NCBI GenBank assembly: GCA_009787835.1
Contig: WQSN01000012.1
Location: 1 to 57,427 of the forward strand
Direction of reading: 5' to 3'
Length of the DNA: 57,427 nucleotides
Source: Treponema sp.
GTDB taxonomy: Bacteria; Spirochaetota; Spirochaetia; Treponematales; Breznakiellaceae
Shown here in pieces: positions 1 through 8,622 of the stretch (within the stretch, counting starts at the first letter, position 1; each line of letters starts with the position of its first letter). Below the pieces are notes generated by a model. It did not search any database and was not told where the DNA came from. It saw nothing but the letters and a program-made list of their open reading frames with translations. The position numbers and the translations under genes were made by a program.

Positions 1-780
1 GAGAAACTGTCCAGCGGACTACGCATCAACCGCGCCGGTGATGATGCTTCGGGGCTTGCTGTATCAGAAAAAATGCGGTCTCAAATTCGCGGGTTAAATC
101 AGGCATCTGTAAATGCCCAGAACGGCATTTCTTTCATTCAAACCACAGAAGGTTACCTGCAGGAATCCCAGGACATTCTGCAGCGCCTTCGTGAATTGTC
201 AGTGCAGGCCGCCAACGGTATTTATACCGAAGAAGACCGAATGTACATGCAGATTGAAGTTTCAGCGTTAGTTGACGAAATTGACCGGGTTGCATCACAT
301 GCGCAATTTAACGGAATGAATATGTTGACCGGCCGTTTCAGCCGGCTAATCGGCGAAAATGTAGTAACAGCGTCCATGTGGCTGCATATTGGCGCCAACA
401 TGGATCAGCGTGAACGAATTTATGTCAGCACCATGACAACGAAGGCTCTTGGTGTCCGTAATGTCGGCGATGATACCTTCATTTCACTGATGGACCCGGA
501 CAGCGCCAACCGCGCCATTGGAACTCTCGACAGGGCGTTAAAGATCGTCAGTAAGCAAAGATCAGATCTCGGCGCATACCAGAACCGCCTCGAACATGCA
601 ATCCGCGGTATTGACGTTGGAGCGGAAAATATACAGGCATCAGAATCCCGCATACGTGATACTAACATGGCAAATGAGACGGTCAATTACACAAAGAACA
701 TGATCCTCTCACAATCAGGCACAGCAATGCTGGCGCAAGCCAACCAGAGAGGTCAATCAGTTCTTCAGCTTCTGCAATAA
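1..780 (+). CDS. flaB: Periplasmic flagellar filament core protein FlaB (5' truncated by window edge)
   Basis: Flagellin of the spirochete periplasmic flagellum core. The reading frame is open from base 1, so the gene starts outside the window; by comparison with FlaB proteins roughly the first 27 residues are missing. The visible N-terminal D0/D1 stretch contains [20 protein letters not shown], and the C-terminal D1/D0 stretch ends in [17 protein letters not shown], both typical of FlaB. There is no large variable D2/D3 insert, as expected for these short flagellins. The gene is followed at once by a strong terminator and stands apart from the motor/hook operon at 28 kb. Which FlaB paralogue (FlaB1-3) it is cannot be decided here. 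Confidence 0.95.
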   Translation, partial: EKLSSGLRINRAGDDASGLAVSEKMRSQIRGLNQASVNAQNGISFIQTTEGYLQESQDILQRLRELSVQAANGIYTEEDRMYMQIEVSALVDEIDRVASHAQFNGMNMLTGRFSRLIGENVVTASMWLHIGANMDQRERIYVSTMTTKALGVRNVGDDTFISLMDPDSANRAIGTLDRALKIVSKQRSDLGAYQNRLEHAIRGIDVGAENIQASESRIRDTNMANETVNYTKNMILSQSGTAMLAQANQRGQSVLQLLQ

Positions 781-786
781 CAGCAG

Positions 787-887
787 TTTAATCATTAAAA
801 GAAAATCTTTTAATCATTAAACGATGTCTTTCGTAAAAACGCCCGGCCAGCGCTTGCTTGCAAGCAGCAGCCGGGCTTCTTTTTTTA
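787..887 (+). terminator. Terminator region of flaB
   Basis: Two structures follow the stop codon. The first (787-821) is a near-perfect AT-rich dyad in which TTTAATCATTAAAAGA is mirrored after AAA with one mismatch. The second is a classical intrinsic terminator: GCCCGG (841-846) pairs with CCGGGC (871-876), with a smaller inner palindrome around GCTTGCAAGC, followed by a T-rich run (877-887). Confidence 0.85.
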
Positions 888-921
888 TCATGCAAAGAAA
901 AATGCTTACGAAATTACCTTA

Positions 922-2472
922 TTAGCCGAGATCATTCTTAACCTTGACAGAAACAGTTTCTTCGTAACAGGAAAAACAATGAGTGACAACTGATTTTTCC
1001 GGCGCTTTGGTAAACGAACTTACAAGCGGCACGATAATCAATCCGGCCAGCATACAGAAAGCTCCGGCGTTTATCGGTGACTGTAAAATCGCTGGAAAGG
1101 AACTTCTGAATAAGACGTTAAGTATCATCACGGAAGTGCTGAATATAAAGCTGCACCATACCGCTAATTTGCTTGTTTTTTTCCAGTACAGACCGTAAAG
1201 GAACGGCGCAAGGAATGAACCGGCGAGAGCGCCCCATGAAACGCCCATCAACTGGGCGATAAAGGTGATTCCGCCCCTGTATACGCTGATTGCAATCACA
1301 GATGAAATAATTATAAACACGACTATCAAAGCGCGGATTATAACTAACTGCATCTTTTCGCTCATTTTTTTTATTATGTTTCCTCTTAAAAAGTCCAGCG
1401 TTAAAGTAGAAGCCGAAGACATAACCAATGATGAAAGAGTGGAAATTGAAGCGGCGAACACCAGGACTATAATTAATCCCATCATCCAGTCATTGTTGGT
1501 AAACAATCTTTCAAGTAATCCGGGAATAATGGAGTCATAACCTTTCGCTCTTACATCAGCAGGAGAAGCGAATATGCGTCCAAAGCTGCCCAGGAAATAA
1601 CAGCCGCCCGCTACAAAAATGGCGAAAAACGTGGAAACAATCGCGCCTTTTGTGATCATTTTTTCACTCTTGATAGAGTAAAAGCGCGCAACCATCTGAG
1701 GCAGTCCCCATGTGCCGAGCGATGTAAGTATTAATACGCCCAAAAGCGATATTGGGTCTGGACCTAAAAACGAAGTGAAAACTCCGGGAACAGTTCCGCG
1801 CGGCGCGGCTGAGTCGCTGACCTGGGCAAGTGAATCAATTGCGGGAATAAATCCGCCTTTGCTGCCAAGCGCCGCGACTATTATCGCGACTATACCGATC
1901 ACTGTAATTGAACCCTGAATAAAATCGTTGACTGTTGTAGCGAAATAACCTCCGGCGACAACAAATATAGCCGTTAGAATTCCCATCGCCCATATACAAT
2001 ATTCAAACGGTATGCCAAACGCCATTTCAAAAAGACGCGAAAGCCCGTTATACAATGAGGCAGTGTATGGGATTAAAAAGATAAAAACGATAACTGAAGC
2101 GCAAACCTTTAATGCGGTTGAAGAAAAACGAACGCCGAAAAATTCAGGCATGGTCGCGCTTTTGATGTGATTGGTCATAATACGCGTGCGTCTTCCGAGA
2201 ATGAACCACGCCATCAATGAGCCGATAAAAGCGTTGCCAAGCCCGATCCAGACAGCGGCAGTGCCGAACCGCCAGCCGAACTGTCCCGCGTATCCTACAA
2301 ATACAACAGCGGAAAAATATGTCGCGCCGTAGGAAAACGCCGAAAGCCACGGACCGACATTGCGTCCGCCCAGCACAAAATCATTTACGCTTGCCGCTCT
2401 CTTCCGGAAATATAACCCGACAAAGATCGTAACCGCAAAGAACAACAGAAGCAGGAGTACCTTGATAAACAT
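922..2472 (-). CDS. Sodium:solute symporter (SSS family), probably amino-acid transporter
   Basis: Integral membrane Na+/solute symporter of 516 residues with about 13 hydrophobic segments. The N-terminus has the family hallmark of a first helix followed by a short polar stretch and FVLGGRNVGPWLSAFSYGAT, as in PutP/PanF-type proteins. It starts at ATG 2470-2472 with a good Shine-Dalgarno (AAAGGTGG) about seven bases upstream. The gene is single and sits directly behind a T-box leader whose specifier reads as tyrosine (UAC). This suggests that it imports tyrosine or a related aromatic amino acid; the substrate is inferred from the regulation and not from the protein itself. Overall family assignment is firm, substrate is not. 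Confidence 0.85.
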   Translation of the reverse strand: MFIKVLLLLLFFAVTIFVGLYFRKRAASVNDFVLGGRNVGPWLSAFSYGATYFSAVVFVGYAGQFGWRFGTAAVWIGLGNAFIGSLMAWFILGRRTRIMTNHIKSATMPEFFGVRFSSTALKVCASVIVFIFLIPYTASLYNGLSRLFEMAFGIPFEYCIWAMGILTAIFVVAGGYFATTVNDFIQGSITVIGIVAIIVAALGSKGGFIPAIDSLAQVSDSAAPRGTVPGVFTSFLGPDPISLLGVLILTSLGTWGLPQMVARFYSIKSEKMITKGAIVSTFFAIFVAGGCYFLGSFGRIFASPADVRAKGYDSIIPGLLERLFTNNDWMMGLIIVLVFAASISTLSSLVMSSASTLTLDFLRGNIIKKMSEKMQLVIIRALIVVFIIISSVIAISVYRGGITFIAQLMGVSWGALAGSFLAPFLYGLYWKKTSKLAVWCSFIFSTSVMILNVLFRSSFPAILQSPINAGAFCMLAGLIIVPLVSSFTKAPEKSVVTHCFSCYEETVSVKVKNDLG

Positions 2473-2489
2473 AGGAACCCACCTTTCTT

Positions 2490-2870
2490 GGGGACAAAAA
2501 AAATCGCCCCCGGATATTGTTCCGAGGACGATTGTGACACAACCGCGATACCACCTCAGTTCCGCATAACCTCACGATTACGCGCTCAAAGGGTACTGTA
2601 CTGCAAAGCAGAACTTATATACCCCTATGCTGTAACGGGCATTCCCGTCGCATCCTACTTAAACGTTCCTCAATTAAATCGAAGAAACATTGTTCAGCGC
2701 GCAGCTCCCGGGATGTATTCACCCAATGGCTTTAGCCTCGTGAAGGCTTTAGTCTTCCGAATGCTTCAGCATTCGAACCCGCTTTCCTACCGGCTTTCAC
2801 CAGCCGCCGGCTCTCTGAAGGAAAGGCTTGGGGGGTTACTTGTTCCCGATCTTTGCCTTTAAAAATATAT
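2490..2870 (-). promoter_or_regulatory. T-box riboswitch leader, predicted tyrosine specifier (UAC)
   Basis: Reading the minus strand, the leader begins with a GATCGGGAACAAGTAA stretch (lower Stem I and the AGUA/S-turn side of the specifier loop). It continues with AGAGAGCCGG and GGTGAAAGCCGG (Stem I distal region), and returns with GGGTGAATACATCCC. CGGGA pairs with TCCCG and CCCAA with TTGGG, leaving a specifier loop with GTGAA-UAC-A, so the specifier codon is UAC (Tyr). A Stem III hairpin of ACGGG-AATG-CCCGT follows. The T-box bulge sequence AACTGAGGTGGTATCGCG lies at plus positions 2545-2562, then a terminator. Uncharged tRNA-Tyr would be expected to stabilise the antiterminator and turn on the transporter. 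Confidence 0.9.
2495..2532 (-). terminator. T-box regulated intrinsic terminator
   Basis: On the minus strand ATCGTCCTCGG pairs with CCGGGGGCGAT and is followed directly by eight T residues. It lies between the T-box bulge sequence and the ribosome binding site of the SSS transporter, exactly where the competing terminator of a T-box leader belongs. Confidence 0.88.
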
Positions 2871-2874
2871 ATAA

Positions 2875-2903
2875 AAGTTACACGAAATTACCATTTTTGT
2901 CAA
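2875..2903 (-). promoter_or_regulatory. Promoter of the T-box leader/SSS transporter
   Basis: On the minus strand a perfect -35 box TTGACA (plus 2898-2903) is followed after 17 bases by TAACTT (plus 2875-2880) as the -10 box. Transcription would start just upstream of the T-box Stem I. Confidence 0.7.
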
Positions 2904-2939
2904 GCGTTTGTTATACGCGGTATAAGTAATAACCGCGTT

Positions 2940-3746
2940 TCATGATAATTTATTTGCTTCCATCTCCTTCGCTTCATTCCAGTATGTTTCCATAATATTT
3001 AAATTTTCTTTCTTCATTTCCTGTCCTGTTTCTTTCATCTTTTTTTCTGCATACTTAAAGCGGTTTACAAATTTACTGTTAGTCCGCCGGAGAGCCACAG
3101 AAGGTTCTGTTTTTAAAAAGCGGCAAAGATTTATCACGGAAAAAAGCAGGTCGCCCAACTCTTCTTCAACTGCCGTCCGTGCGTCCTGCCCGTTATGCGC
3201 CATTGCCGCATACACCTCATCAAGCTCTTCCCTGATTTTTTCTATAACGCCTTCAGTATCCGGCCAGTCAAAACCGGCTTTCGCGGCTTTTTTCTGTAAC
3301 GCGTATGCGCGATCCATTGGAGGGAAGCCGCTGCTTACTTCATCAAGGATCGAATCTTTGGGCTTGCGTCCTTCCTGCTTTACTTTTATCTCCGCCCAGT
3401 TGCTCAAAGCTTCGGCGCTGTTTTTTACCTTTACTTCGCCGAACACATGAGGATGGCGGCGTATCAGCTTTTCATTTATTTTTGACAGCACATCATCGAC
3501 TGAAAACTTTCCCTCTTCTTCGTGCATGTAACTGATCATTGTGACAAGCAGAAATAAATCGCCAAGTTCTTCCGCGATATGAGATGTGTCATTTTCATCT
3601 ATGGCTTCAAGACACTCGTAGGTTTCTTCTACTAAATCCCCCCGCAATGTCGAAGGGTTCTGTTCCCTGTCCCACGGACAGCCTTCCGGGCTGCGCAGTT
3701 TCGCGACAATGTCGTATAACGCTTTGAATGAATCGCCTGTTATCAT
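2940..3746 (-). CDS. mazG: Nucleoside triphosphate pyrophosphohydrolase MazG
   Basis: House-cleaning enzyme that hydrolyses (d)NTPs to NMP and pyrophosphate. At 268 residues it is the full-length tandem form like E. coli MazG. The N-terminal MazG domain shows GCPWD (22-26) and the metal-binding EETYE and EELGD motifs. The second domain shows EELDEVYAAM and VEEELGDLLFSVINLCRF. The start overlaps the stop of pth by four bases (ATGA arrangement), so pth and mazG are translationally coupled. The mnmG-pth-mazG order with two such overlaps indicates one operon. Confidence 0.93.
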   Translation of the reverse strand: MITGDSFKALYDIVAKLRSPEGCPWDREQNPSTLRGDLVEETYECLEAIDENDTSHIAEELGDLFLLVTMISYMHEEEGKFSVDDVLSKINEKLIRRHPHVFGEVKVKNSAEALSNWAEIKVKQEGRKPKDSILDEVSSGFPPMDRAYALQKKAAKAGFDWPDTEGVIEKIREELDEVYAAMAHNGQDARTAVEEELGDLLFSVINLCRFLKTEPSVALRRTNSKFVNRFKYAEKKMKETGQEMKKENLNIMETYWNEAKEMEANKLS

Positions 3747-4369
3747 TGCTGCTCTCCTGTATTTTCCTGTTTGGGAACTTGAATTTTCCTTTTAGCCCAT
3801 TCTTTTAACAGGGATTGCGGTTCTCCGGCAAAGGTTTGCATTAAAAGAGATGCGGCTTCATCAAGAACGGGAAGAAGCGTTTCCAGCTCGGCTTTTGAAA
3901 AGTCAGACAATACCCAGTCAATTATACCTTCCCCGCTTCCTTCGCGTCCTCCTTCGCCGGGAAGCCGCGAGTCAGGCCGTCCAAGACCGATACGCAGCCG
4001 CCAGAAATCCGCGCTGTTAAAACAATTTTTCATGGAACGCAGTCCATTATGCCCTCCAAGGCCGCCTGAAAATTTCAGCGATATAAAACCCAGAGAAAGT
4101 TCCAGCTCATCATGGATTACAATTATTTCCTCAGTATTAATTTTAAAAAACGAAGCTGCGGCGTAAACCGACTCGCCTGAAAGATTCATGTAAGTTTCAG
4201 GCATAAGCAGATGAATACCTTCATTGACAGCATACAAACCTTTAAATTTTTTCTGCCATGAAAGAGAACTGTAAAAAGGCATGGCTTGCGCGAGCATACG
4301 TCCGGCATTGTGCCTGTTATGTGCATATCCGGTTCCGGGATTACCAAGGAAGGCCGCGAGTTTTATCAT
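3743..4369 (-). CDS. pth: Peptidyl-tRNA hydrolase
   Basis: Cleaves peptidyl-tRNA released from stalled ribosomes. The 208-residue protein has FLGNPGTGY near the start with Asn10 and catalytic His20 (NRHNAG) at the same positions as in E. coli Pth. The catalytic Asp lies in VIHDELEL (Asp87), and the tRNA-contact asparagines in METYMNLSG (Asn62) and GGHNGLRS. The C-terminal tail is charged and slightly longer than usual. The gene overlaps mnmG upstream and mazG downstream by four bases each, in a translationally coupled operon. Confidence 0.96.
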   Translation of the reverse strand: MIKLAAFLGNPGTGYAHNRHNAGRMLAQAMPFYSSLSWQKKFKGLYAVNEGIHLLMPETYMNLSGESVYAAASFFKINTEEIIVIHDELELSLGFISLKFSGGLGGHNGLRSMKNCFNSADFWRLRIGLGRPDSRLPGEGGREGSGEGIIDWVLSDFSKAELETLLPVLDEAASLLMQTFAGEPQSLLKEWAKRKIQVPKQENTGEQQ

Positions 4370-6171
4370 GATATTGTCTCCTTCACTGTTTTTTTATTCG
4401 CGTTAATGATTAACACCGCGATATCTCCCTGCCTGACACCGGGTATTCGCGCCGCCTGTCCTACATTTAGGGGCTTAACTGAAATGAGTTTTTCTTTTGC
4501 CTCCGCGGACAGCCCGGTGACAGACGCGTAATCCAAATCTGGAGCCAGCCTGATTGAATCCATTTTGGCGGCTTTAGCGGCGAAACGTTTTTCTTTTTCA
4601 ATATAACCTGCGTACTTGATATCCAGAAGAACGCGCTCTACCAGTTCATCCGGATAACGGGACAGTTCCGCATCATCAGCGTTAACCGCGGGACTGGAAG
4701 ACCTGCGCTTTTCCAGCAGTTCCACGATTGCGTCTAACGTTTTAATTTTTTCCAGAAAGCGCTCCCAGCGTTCATCGCCGATTAGGCCGGCATCGCGTCC
4801 TTTCGGGGTAAGCCTTGTGTCCGCAGTGTCGTGCCGGAGCATCAGCCGGTGTTCGGCGCGGCTTGTGAACATGCGGTACGGCTCTTTTGTTCCCAATGTT
4901 GTAAGATCGTCAACCAAAACGCCGATGTATGCTTCAGCGCGTCCCAATACCAGAGGCGGACGGTTCAGCATTTTCATCGCGGCGTTAATGCCGGCGATAA
5001 TCCCCTGGGATGCGGCTTCTTCATAACCTGAACTGCCGTTAGTCTGCCCTGCCGAAAAAAATCCGGACAGGCGTTTTGATTCCAGAGACGGATAAAGATC
5101 CAGAGGATCAATATAATCGTATTCTACAGCATAGGCAGGGCGGACAATGTGAGCCTGTTCAAGTCCGGGAATGCTGCGAATAAAATCGCGCTGCACGTCT
5201 TCGGGCAGAGAACTTGAAGCACCGTTCATGTACATTTCGTTAGTCGAAATTCCTTCAGGCTCAATAAAGATATGGTGGCGTTCCCTCTGTGGAAAGCGCA
5301 CTACTTTATCCTCGATGGAAGGACAGTACCGCGCGCCTGCGCCGGTAATTTTTCCGCCATATAAAGGGGAGCGATGAATGTTCGCCCTGATGATTTCATG
5401 GGTTCTCGCTGTGGTGTATGTAACCCAGCATGGTTCACTCTTAAGAAGCGGCTGTCCATTAATAACAGTGTCAGCGTCAAATGAGAATGGGCGCATTTCT
5501 TCGCCGTCCTGTTTATCTATTCTGGAAAAATCAATTGAATAATCCGCGAGCCGCGCCGGAGTTCCGGTCTTCAGCCGTCCGACAGAAAAACCAAGCCGCC
5601 TGAGCGATGCGCCAAGCCCCGCCGCCGCTTCTTCACCTAACCGCCCCTGCGGCGCGTCATATTCGCCAATAAAAATTTTTCCTTCCATGAAAGTACCGGC
5701 GCCGAGAATCACAGTGCGCGCTGTTATGTGATATCCGCGCCTGGTAATAACCCCTGAAATTTTCGACTGATATAAATCAGACATTCCGTCTTCCAGAATA
5801 AAATCTGTTACCGTATCCATAAAAATTTTTAAATTATTTTGTTTTTCAAGAACAGAACGCGCCGCCGCCTGATACGCGTATTTATCGGCCTGCGCTCTTG
5901 GCGCCTGAACCGCAGGTCCGCGTGAACGGTTCAGAACGCGGTATTGAATCATGGCTGCGTCTATCAGCTTGCCCATCTCTCCGCCCAGAGCGTCCACTTC
6001 ACGCACTAGATTACCTTTTGAAAGACCGCCGACCGCCGGATTGCAGGAAAGCGCGCCAATCTTATCGGGGTTTTGCGTAATGAGAAGAGTTGAAAATCCG
6101 AGACGCGACACCGCAAGAGACGCTTCAATGCCTGCATGTCCCCCGCCTATTACAATGCAATCATAGTCCAA
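4366..6171 (-). CDS. mnmG: tRNA uridine-5-carboxymethylaminomethyl modification enzyme MnmG (GidA)
   Basis: FAD-dependent half of the MnmEG complex that makes (c)mnm5U at the wobble position of several tRNAs. The 601-residue protein has the dinucleotide-binding motif GGGHAGIEA (from residue 9), the conserved SCNPAVGG motif and the [10 protein letters not shown] motif of MnmG, plus the C-terminal helical domain that contacts MnmE. The start codon is TTG, chosen because GGAG lies at good distance upstream and the Rossmann motif must be near the N-terminus. It leads the mnmG-pth-mazG operon. Its partner mnmE lies 1 kb away on the same strand, separated by a plus-strand radical SAM gene. Confidence 0.96.
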   Translation of the reverse strand: MDYDCIVIGGGHAGIEASLAVSRLGFSTLLITQNPDKIGALSCNPAVGGLSKGNLVREVDALGGEMGKLIDAAMIQYRVLNRSRGPAVQAPRAQADKYAYQAAARSVLEKQNNLKIFMDTVTDFILEDGMSDLYQSKISGVITRRGYHITARTVILGAGTFMEGKIFIGEYDAPQGRLGEEAAAGLGASLRRLGFSVGRLKTGTPARLADYSIDFSRIDKQDGEEMRPFSFDADTVINGQPLLKSEPCWVTYTTARTHEIIRANIHRSPLYGGKITGAGARYCPSIEDKVVRFPQRERHHIFIEPEGISTNEMYMNGASSSLPEDVQRDFIRSIPGLEQAHIVRPAYAVEYDYIDPLDLYPSLESKRLSGFFSAGQTNGSSGYEEAASQGIIAGINAAMKMLNRPPLVLGRAEAYIGVLVDDLTTLGTKEPYRMFTSRAEHRLMLRHDTADTRLTPKGRDAGLIGDERWERFLEKIKTLDAIVELLEKRRSSSPAVNADDAELSRYPDELVERVLLDIKYAGYIEKEKRFAAKAAKMDSIRLAPDLDYASVTGLSAEAKEKLISVKPLNVGQAARIPGVRQGDIAVLIINANKKTVKETIS

Positions 6172-6187
6172 AATTCTTCTCCTTCAA

Positions 6188-6215
6188 TTAACTGCGTAAC
6201 GTGCGCCATTATGAT
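6188..6215 (+). promoter_or_regulatory. Possible promoter of the radical SAM gene
   Basis: TTAACT (6188-6193), 16 bases, then TATGAT (6210-6215). Initiation near 6222 would give a leader of about 10 bases before ATG 6232, without a Shine-Dalgarno sequence. The -35 box is weak. Confidence 0.35.
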
Positions 6216-6231
6216 ATACTTTAAAACATAT

Positions 6232-7098
6232 ATGCATCTAAGGGAAGTCAAAGGCATATTGAGCCCTCATAACGGCATGAACATCAGCCGTGGATGTACA
6301 CATGGTTGTATTTACTGCGATTCGCGGAGTAAATGTTATCATATTGAACACGATTTTGAAGATGTGCAGATTAAATCAAACGCTCCCGCGCTGCTTGAAG
6401 ACGCGCTCAAACGCAAACGAAAAAAATGCGTAATCGGCACCGGCGCGATGAGCGATCCCTATATTCCCATTCCCGAAAATCTGGCCAATATCCGCGCCTG
6501 TCTTGAAATAATTGAAAGATATGATTGCGGCCTCGCAATTCAGACAAAATCGGATCTAATTCTGCGCGATTTGGATTTGCTAATCAGCATAAATAAAAAA
6601 GCAAAATGTATTGTCCAGTTAACTTTGACAACCTTTGATGAAAAGTTATGCAAAATAATTGAACCTGATGTATGCGGCACAAGACGGCGTTTTGAAGTTT
6701 TGAATATCATGCGTGACAATGGCATTCAAACAGTTGTGTGGTTCAGCCCGCTTCTGCCATTTATAAATGATACGGAAGAAAATATGCGCGGCATTTTGAA
6801 CTATTGTATTGAAGCGGGCGTTTACGGAATTTTATGCTGGGGTATCGGTCTTACACTGAGAGAAGGCGACCGCGAGTATTTTTATTCAAAACTCGATGAA
6901 CATTTTCCTGGTTTAAAAAATATTTATATAAAAAAATACGGTTATAACTATGAAGTAAAGAGCGACAATAACGATGAATTAATACGCGTGTTTTATGATA
7001 CTTGTAATAAACACAACATTGTTTGTAATAATGATTTATTGTTTGAGTATATGCATGAATTTGAAGGGAAGAAAACAGAGCAGTTGGATTTGTTTTAA
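6232..7098 (+). CDS. Radical SAM protein (SPL-like / Rv2578c-type family)
   Basis: Iron-sulfur enzyme of the radical SAM superfamily. The protein (288 residues from the chosen start) has MNISRGCTHGCIYCDSRS with Cys22, Cys26 and Cys29 as the CxxxCxxC [4Fe-4S] ligands. Later motifs IGTGAMSDPYIP, QTKSDLILRDLDLL and FSPLLPFINDTEENM are typical of the spore-photoproduct-lyase-like radical SAM subfamily of unknown substrate; it ends in LDLF. An in-frame ATG exists at 6211, but homologues of this family, as I recall them, begin at MHxxxxKGILS, so 6232 is preferred. Neither start has a clear Shine-Dalgarno. It is transcribed against its neighbours, between mnmG and mnmE. The substrate is unknown. Confidence 0.85.
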   Translation: MHLREVKGILSPHNGMNISRGCTHGCIYCDSRSKCYHIEHDFEDVQIKSNAPALLEDALKRKRKKCVIGTGAMSDPYIPIPENLANIRACLEIIERYDCGLAIQTKSDLILRDLDLLISINKKAKCIVQLTLTTFDEKLCKIIEPDVCGTRRRFEVLNIMRDNGIQTVVWFSPLLPFINDTEENMRGILNYCIEAGVYGILCWGIGLTLREGDREYFYSKLDEHFPGLKNIYIKKYGYNYEVKSDNNDELIRVFYDTCNKHNIVCNNDLLFEYMHEFEGKKTEQLDLF

Positions 7099-7134
7099 AC
7101 TAAACATTTCACCGCGTGATTGTAAAGCGGCTCC

Positions 7135-8622
7135 TCACTTCCCCACACAGAACCTGCTGAACATTTCCTCCAGAATATCAGACGCGGAAACCTCTCCTGT
7201 AATTTCGCCCAGCGCGTTTACCGCTTCACGTAACAGCGGCGCGATTAGATCAAGCGGCTCTTCGTTTTCTGTCATGGCAAGTGCTTCTTCCAGCGCGGCG
7301 CATGCGGTATCGACAAGCTTTTTCTGCCGCGCTGTGCCAAGGGCGGCGGAAAATTGTTCGCCGCTCAGTTGAAAACCCGTGCTGCCCCCGGCGTCCATAC
7401 CAGCCAGTTCCTGAATAGCGCCTTTAATTGCCGAAAAAAGATTCTCAACGCCTTCGCCTGTTTTCGCGCTTACACAGATCATATTGTTATCTGCAAACGG
7501 CGATTGCTGAAGCGCCGGGGCAATGTCGCTTTTGTTCCACAGGAGTAAAAGCGGTTTACGCGGTTCAGCCGCGTTATGCGCAAGCTGCGCCTTCGCGGTA
7601 TCCGCATTCCGAAGGGAGGCGTAAAAATCCATATCTTCGCCTGTTACGCCCTGTTCACCGTCAATCAAATACAGAATAATTTCCGCTTCTTCCACCAGTC
7701 TTCGGCTGCGTTCAACTCCAATTTTTTCAATTGAGTCGGCGGTTTGCCTGAGACCGGCTGTGTCGAGAAGGCGGATTGGTATTCCTTCAATGGAAACCCA
7801 GGCTTCAATCCAGTCGCGTGTAGTGCCGGGGATCTCTGTAACAATGGAGCGGTCTTCCTTTAAAAGAAAATTGAATAAACTTGATTTACCGGCGTTCGGC
7901 CTTCCGGCGATTACCGCTGTAATGCCCTCCTGGAAAATACGTTCAAGCCGCCATGAAGCGGAAAGTTTCCTGAGCCTTGCCAAAGCGTCTGAGGCAATAT
8001 CGCGGTTTGGCAGTTTACCGGCTATTTCATCCGCGTCAGCGCTGATCTCATCTTCCGAATAATCAAGGTAAATTTCAGCGCTGCACAAGACCTGTACAAG
8101 CAATTGTTTTATTTCATTTATCTCTGTTTCAAGAGAGCCGCAAAGGCGTTTAACAGCGTGACTGCGGCCCTTTGACGTTTTGGCGGATACAAGTTCCATT
8201 ACAGATTCGCTTCGCGTAAGATCCATTTTACCGTTCATAAAAGCGCGGAAAGTAAATTCACCCGGCAAAGCGTCCCTGAAACCCGCCTCTCTCAGCGCTT
8301 CCATAACCGCGCGTCCTGTTACAGAGCCGCCATGACAGCTAATGTCGAGACTGTCTTCTCCTGTGTAACTTTTCGGAGCGCGAAAAACAGAAACAAGAAC
8401 CTCGTCAATTTTATTCCCTGAACTGACAATCCAGCCGTGAATTACCGTATTGCCGGGCGCGTCTTTAATTTTTTTATTTGAAAAGACTGAAGAAACCAAA
8501 TCAATTGAACCTATGCCTGAACAGCGGATCAAGGTGAGGGCGCTGTTTCCGGGAGCAGTCGCAAAAGCTGCGACAGGAGAATCATCGCCGTAACCTGCGC
8601 ATGTAAAACTGTTATGTGTCAT
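7135..8622 (-). CDS. mnmE: tRNA modification GTPase MnmE (TrmE)
   Basis: GTPase partner of MnmG in wobble-uridine modification. The 495-residue protein has the N-terminal folate-binding domain. Its G domain shows GRPNAGKSS (G1), PGTTRD (G2), DTAGLR (G3) and NKSD (G4). The C-terminus is the conserved CxGK motif (here CVGK), whose Cys is required for modification. It overlaps the downstream start of nothing but shares an ATGA overlap with the stop of the upstream membrane protein gene (8619-8622), so the two are coupled. Confidence 0.96.
   Translation of the reverse strand: MTHNSFTCAGYGDDSPVAAFATAPGNSALTLIRCSGIGSIDLVSSVFSNKKIKDAPGNTVIHGWIVSSGNKIDEVLVSVFRAPKSYTGEDSLDISCHGGSVTGRAVMEALREAGFRDALPGEFTFRAFMNGKMDLTRSESVMELVSAKTSKGRSHAVKRLCGSLETEINEIKQLLVQVLCSAEIYLDYSEDEISADADEIAGKLPNRDIASDALARLRKLSASWRLERIFQEGITAVIAGRPNAGKSSLFNFLLKEDRSIVTEIPGTTRDWIEAWVSIEGIPIRLLDTAGLRQTADSIEKIGVERSRRLVEEAEIILYLIDGEQGVTGEDMDFYASLRNADTAKAQLAHNAAEPRKPLLLLWNKSDIAPALQQSPFADNNMICVSAKTGEGVENLFSAIKGAIQELAGMDAGGSTGFQLSGEQFSAALGTARQKKLVDTACAALEEALAMTENEEPLDLIAPLLREAVNALGEITGEVSASDILEEMFSRFCVGK

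Noticed and set aside
420-686. Antisense frame within flaB
   Set aside because: Shadow of the flagellin gene; hydrophobic composition is an artefact of the opposite strand.
2758-2790. TTCGAACCC motif resembling a tRNA T-arm
   Set aside because: It belongs to the hairpin insert of the T-box Stem I; no cloverleaf can be formed around it.
2488-2862. Long plus-strand open frame across the T-box leader
   Set aside because: It is the antisense of a structured RNA leader; no Shine-Dalgarno and no protein-like composition.
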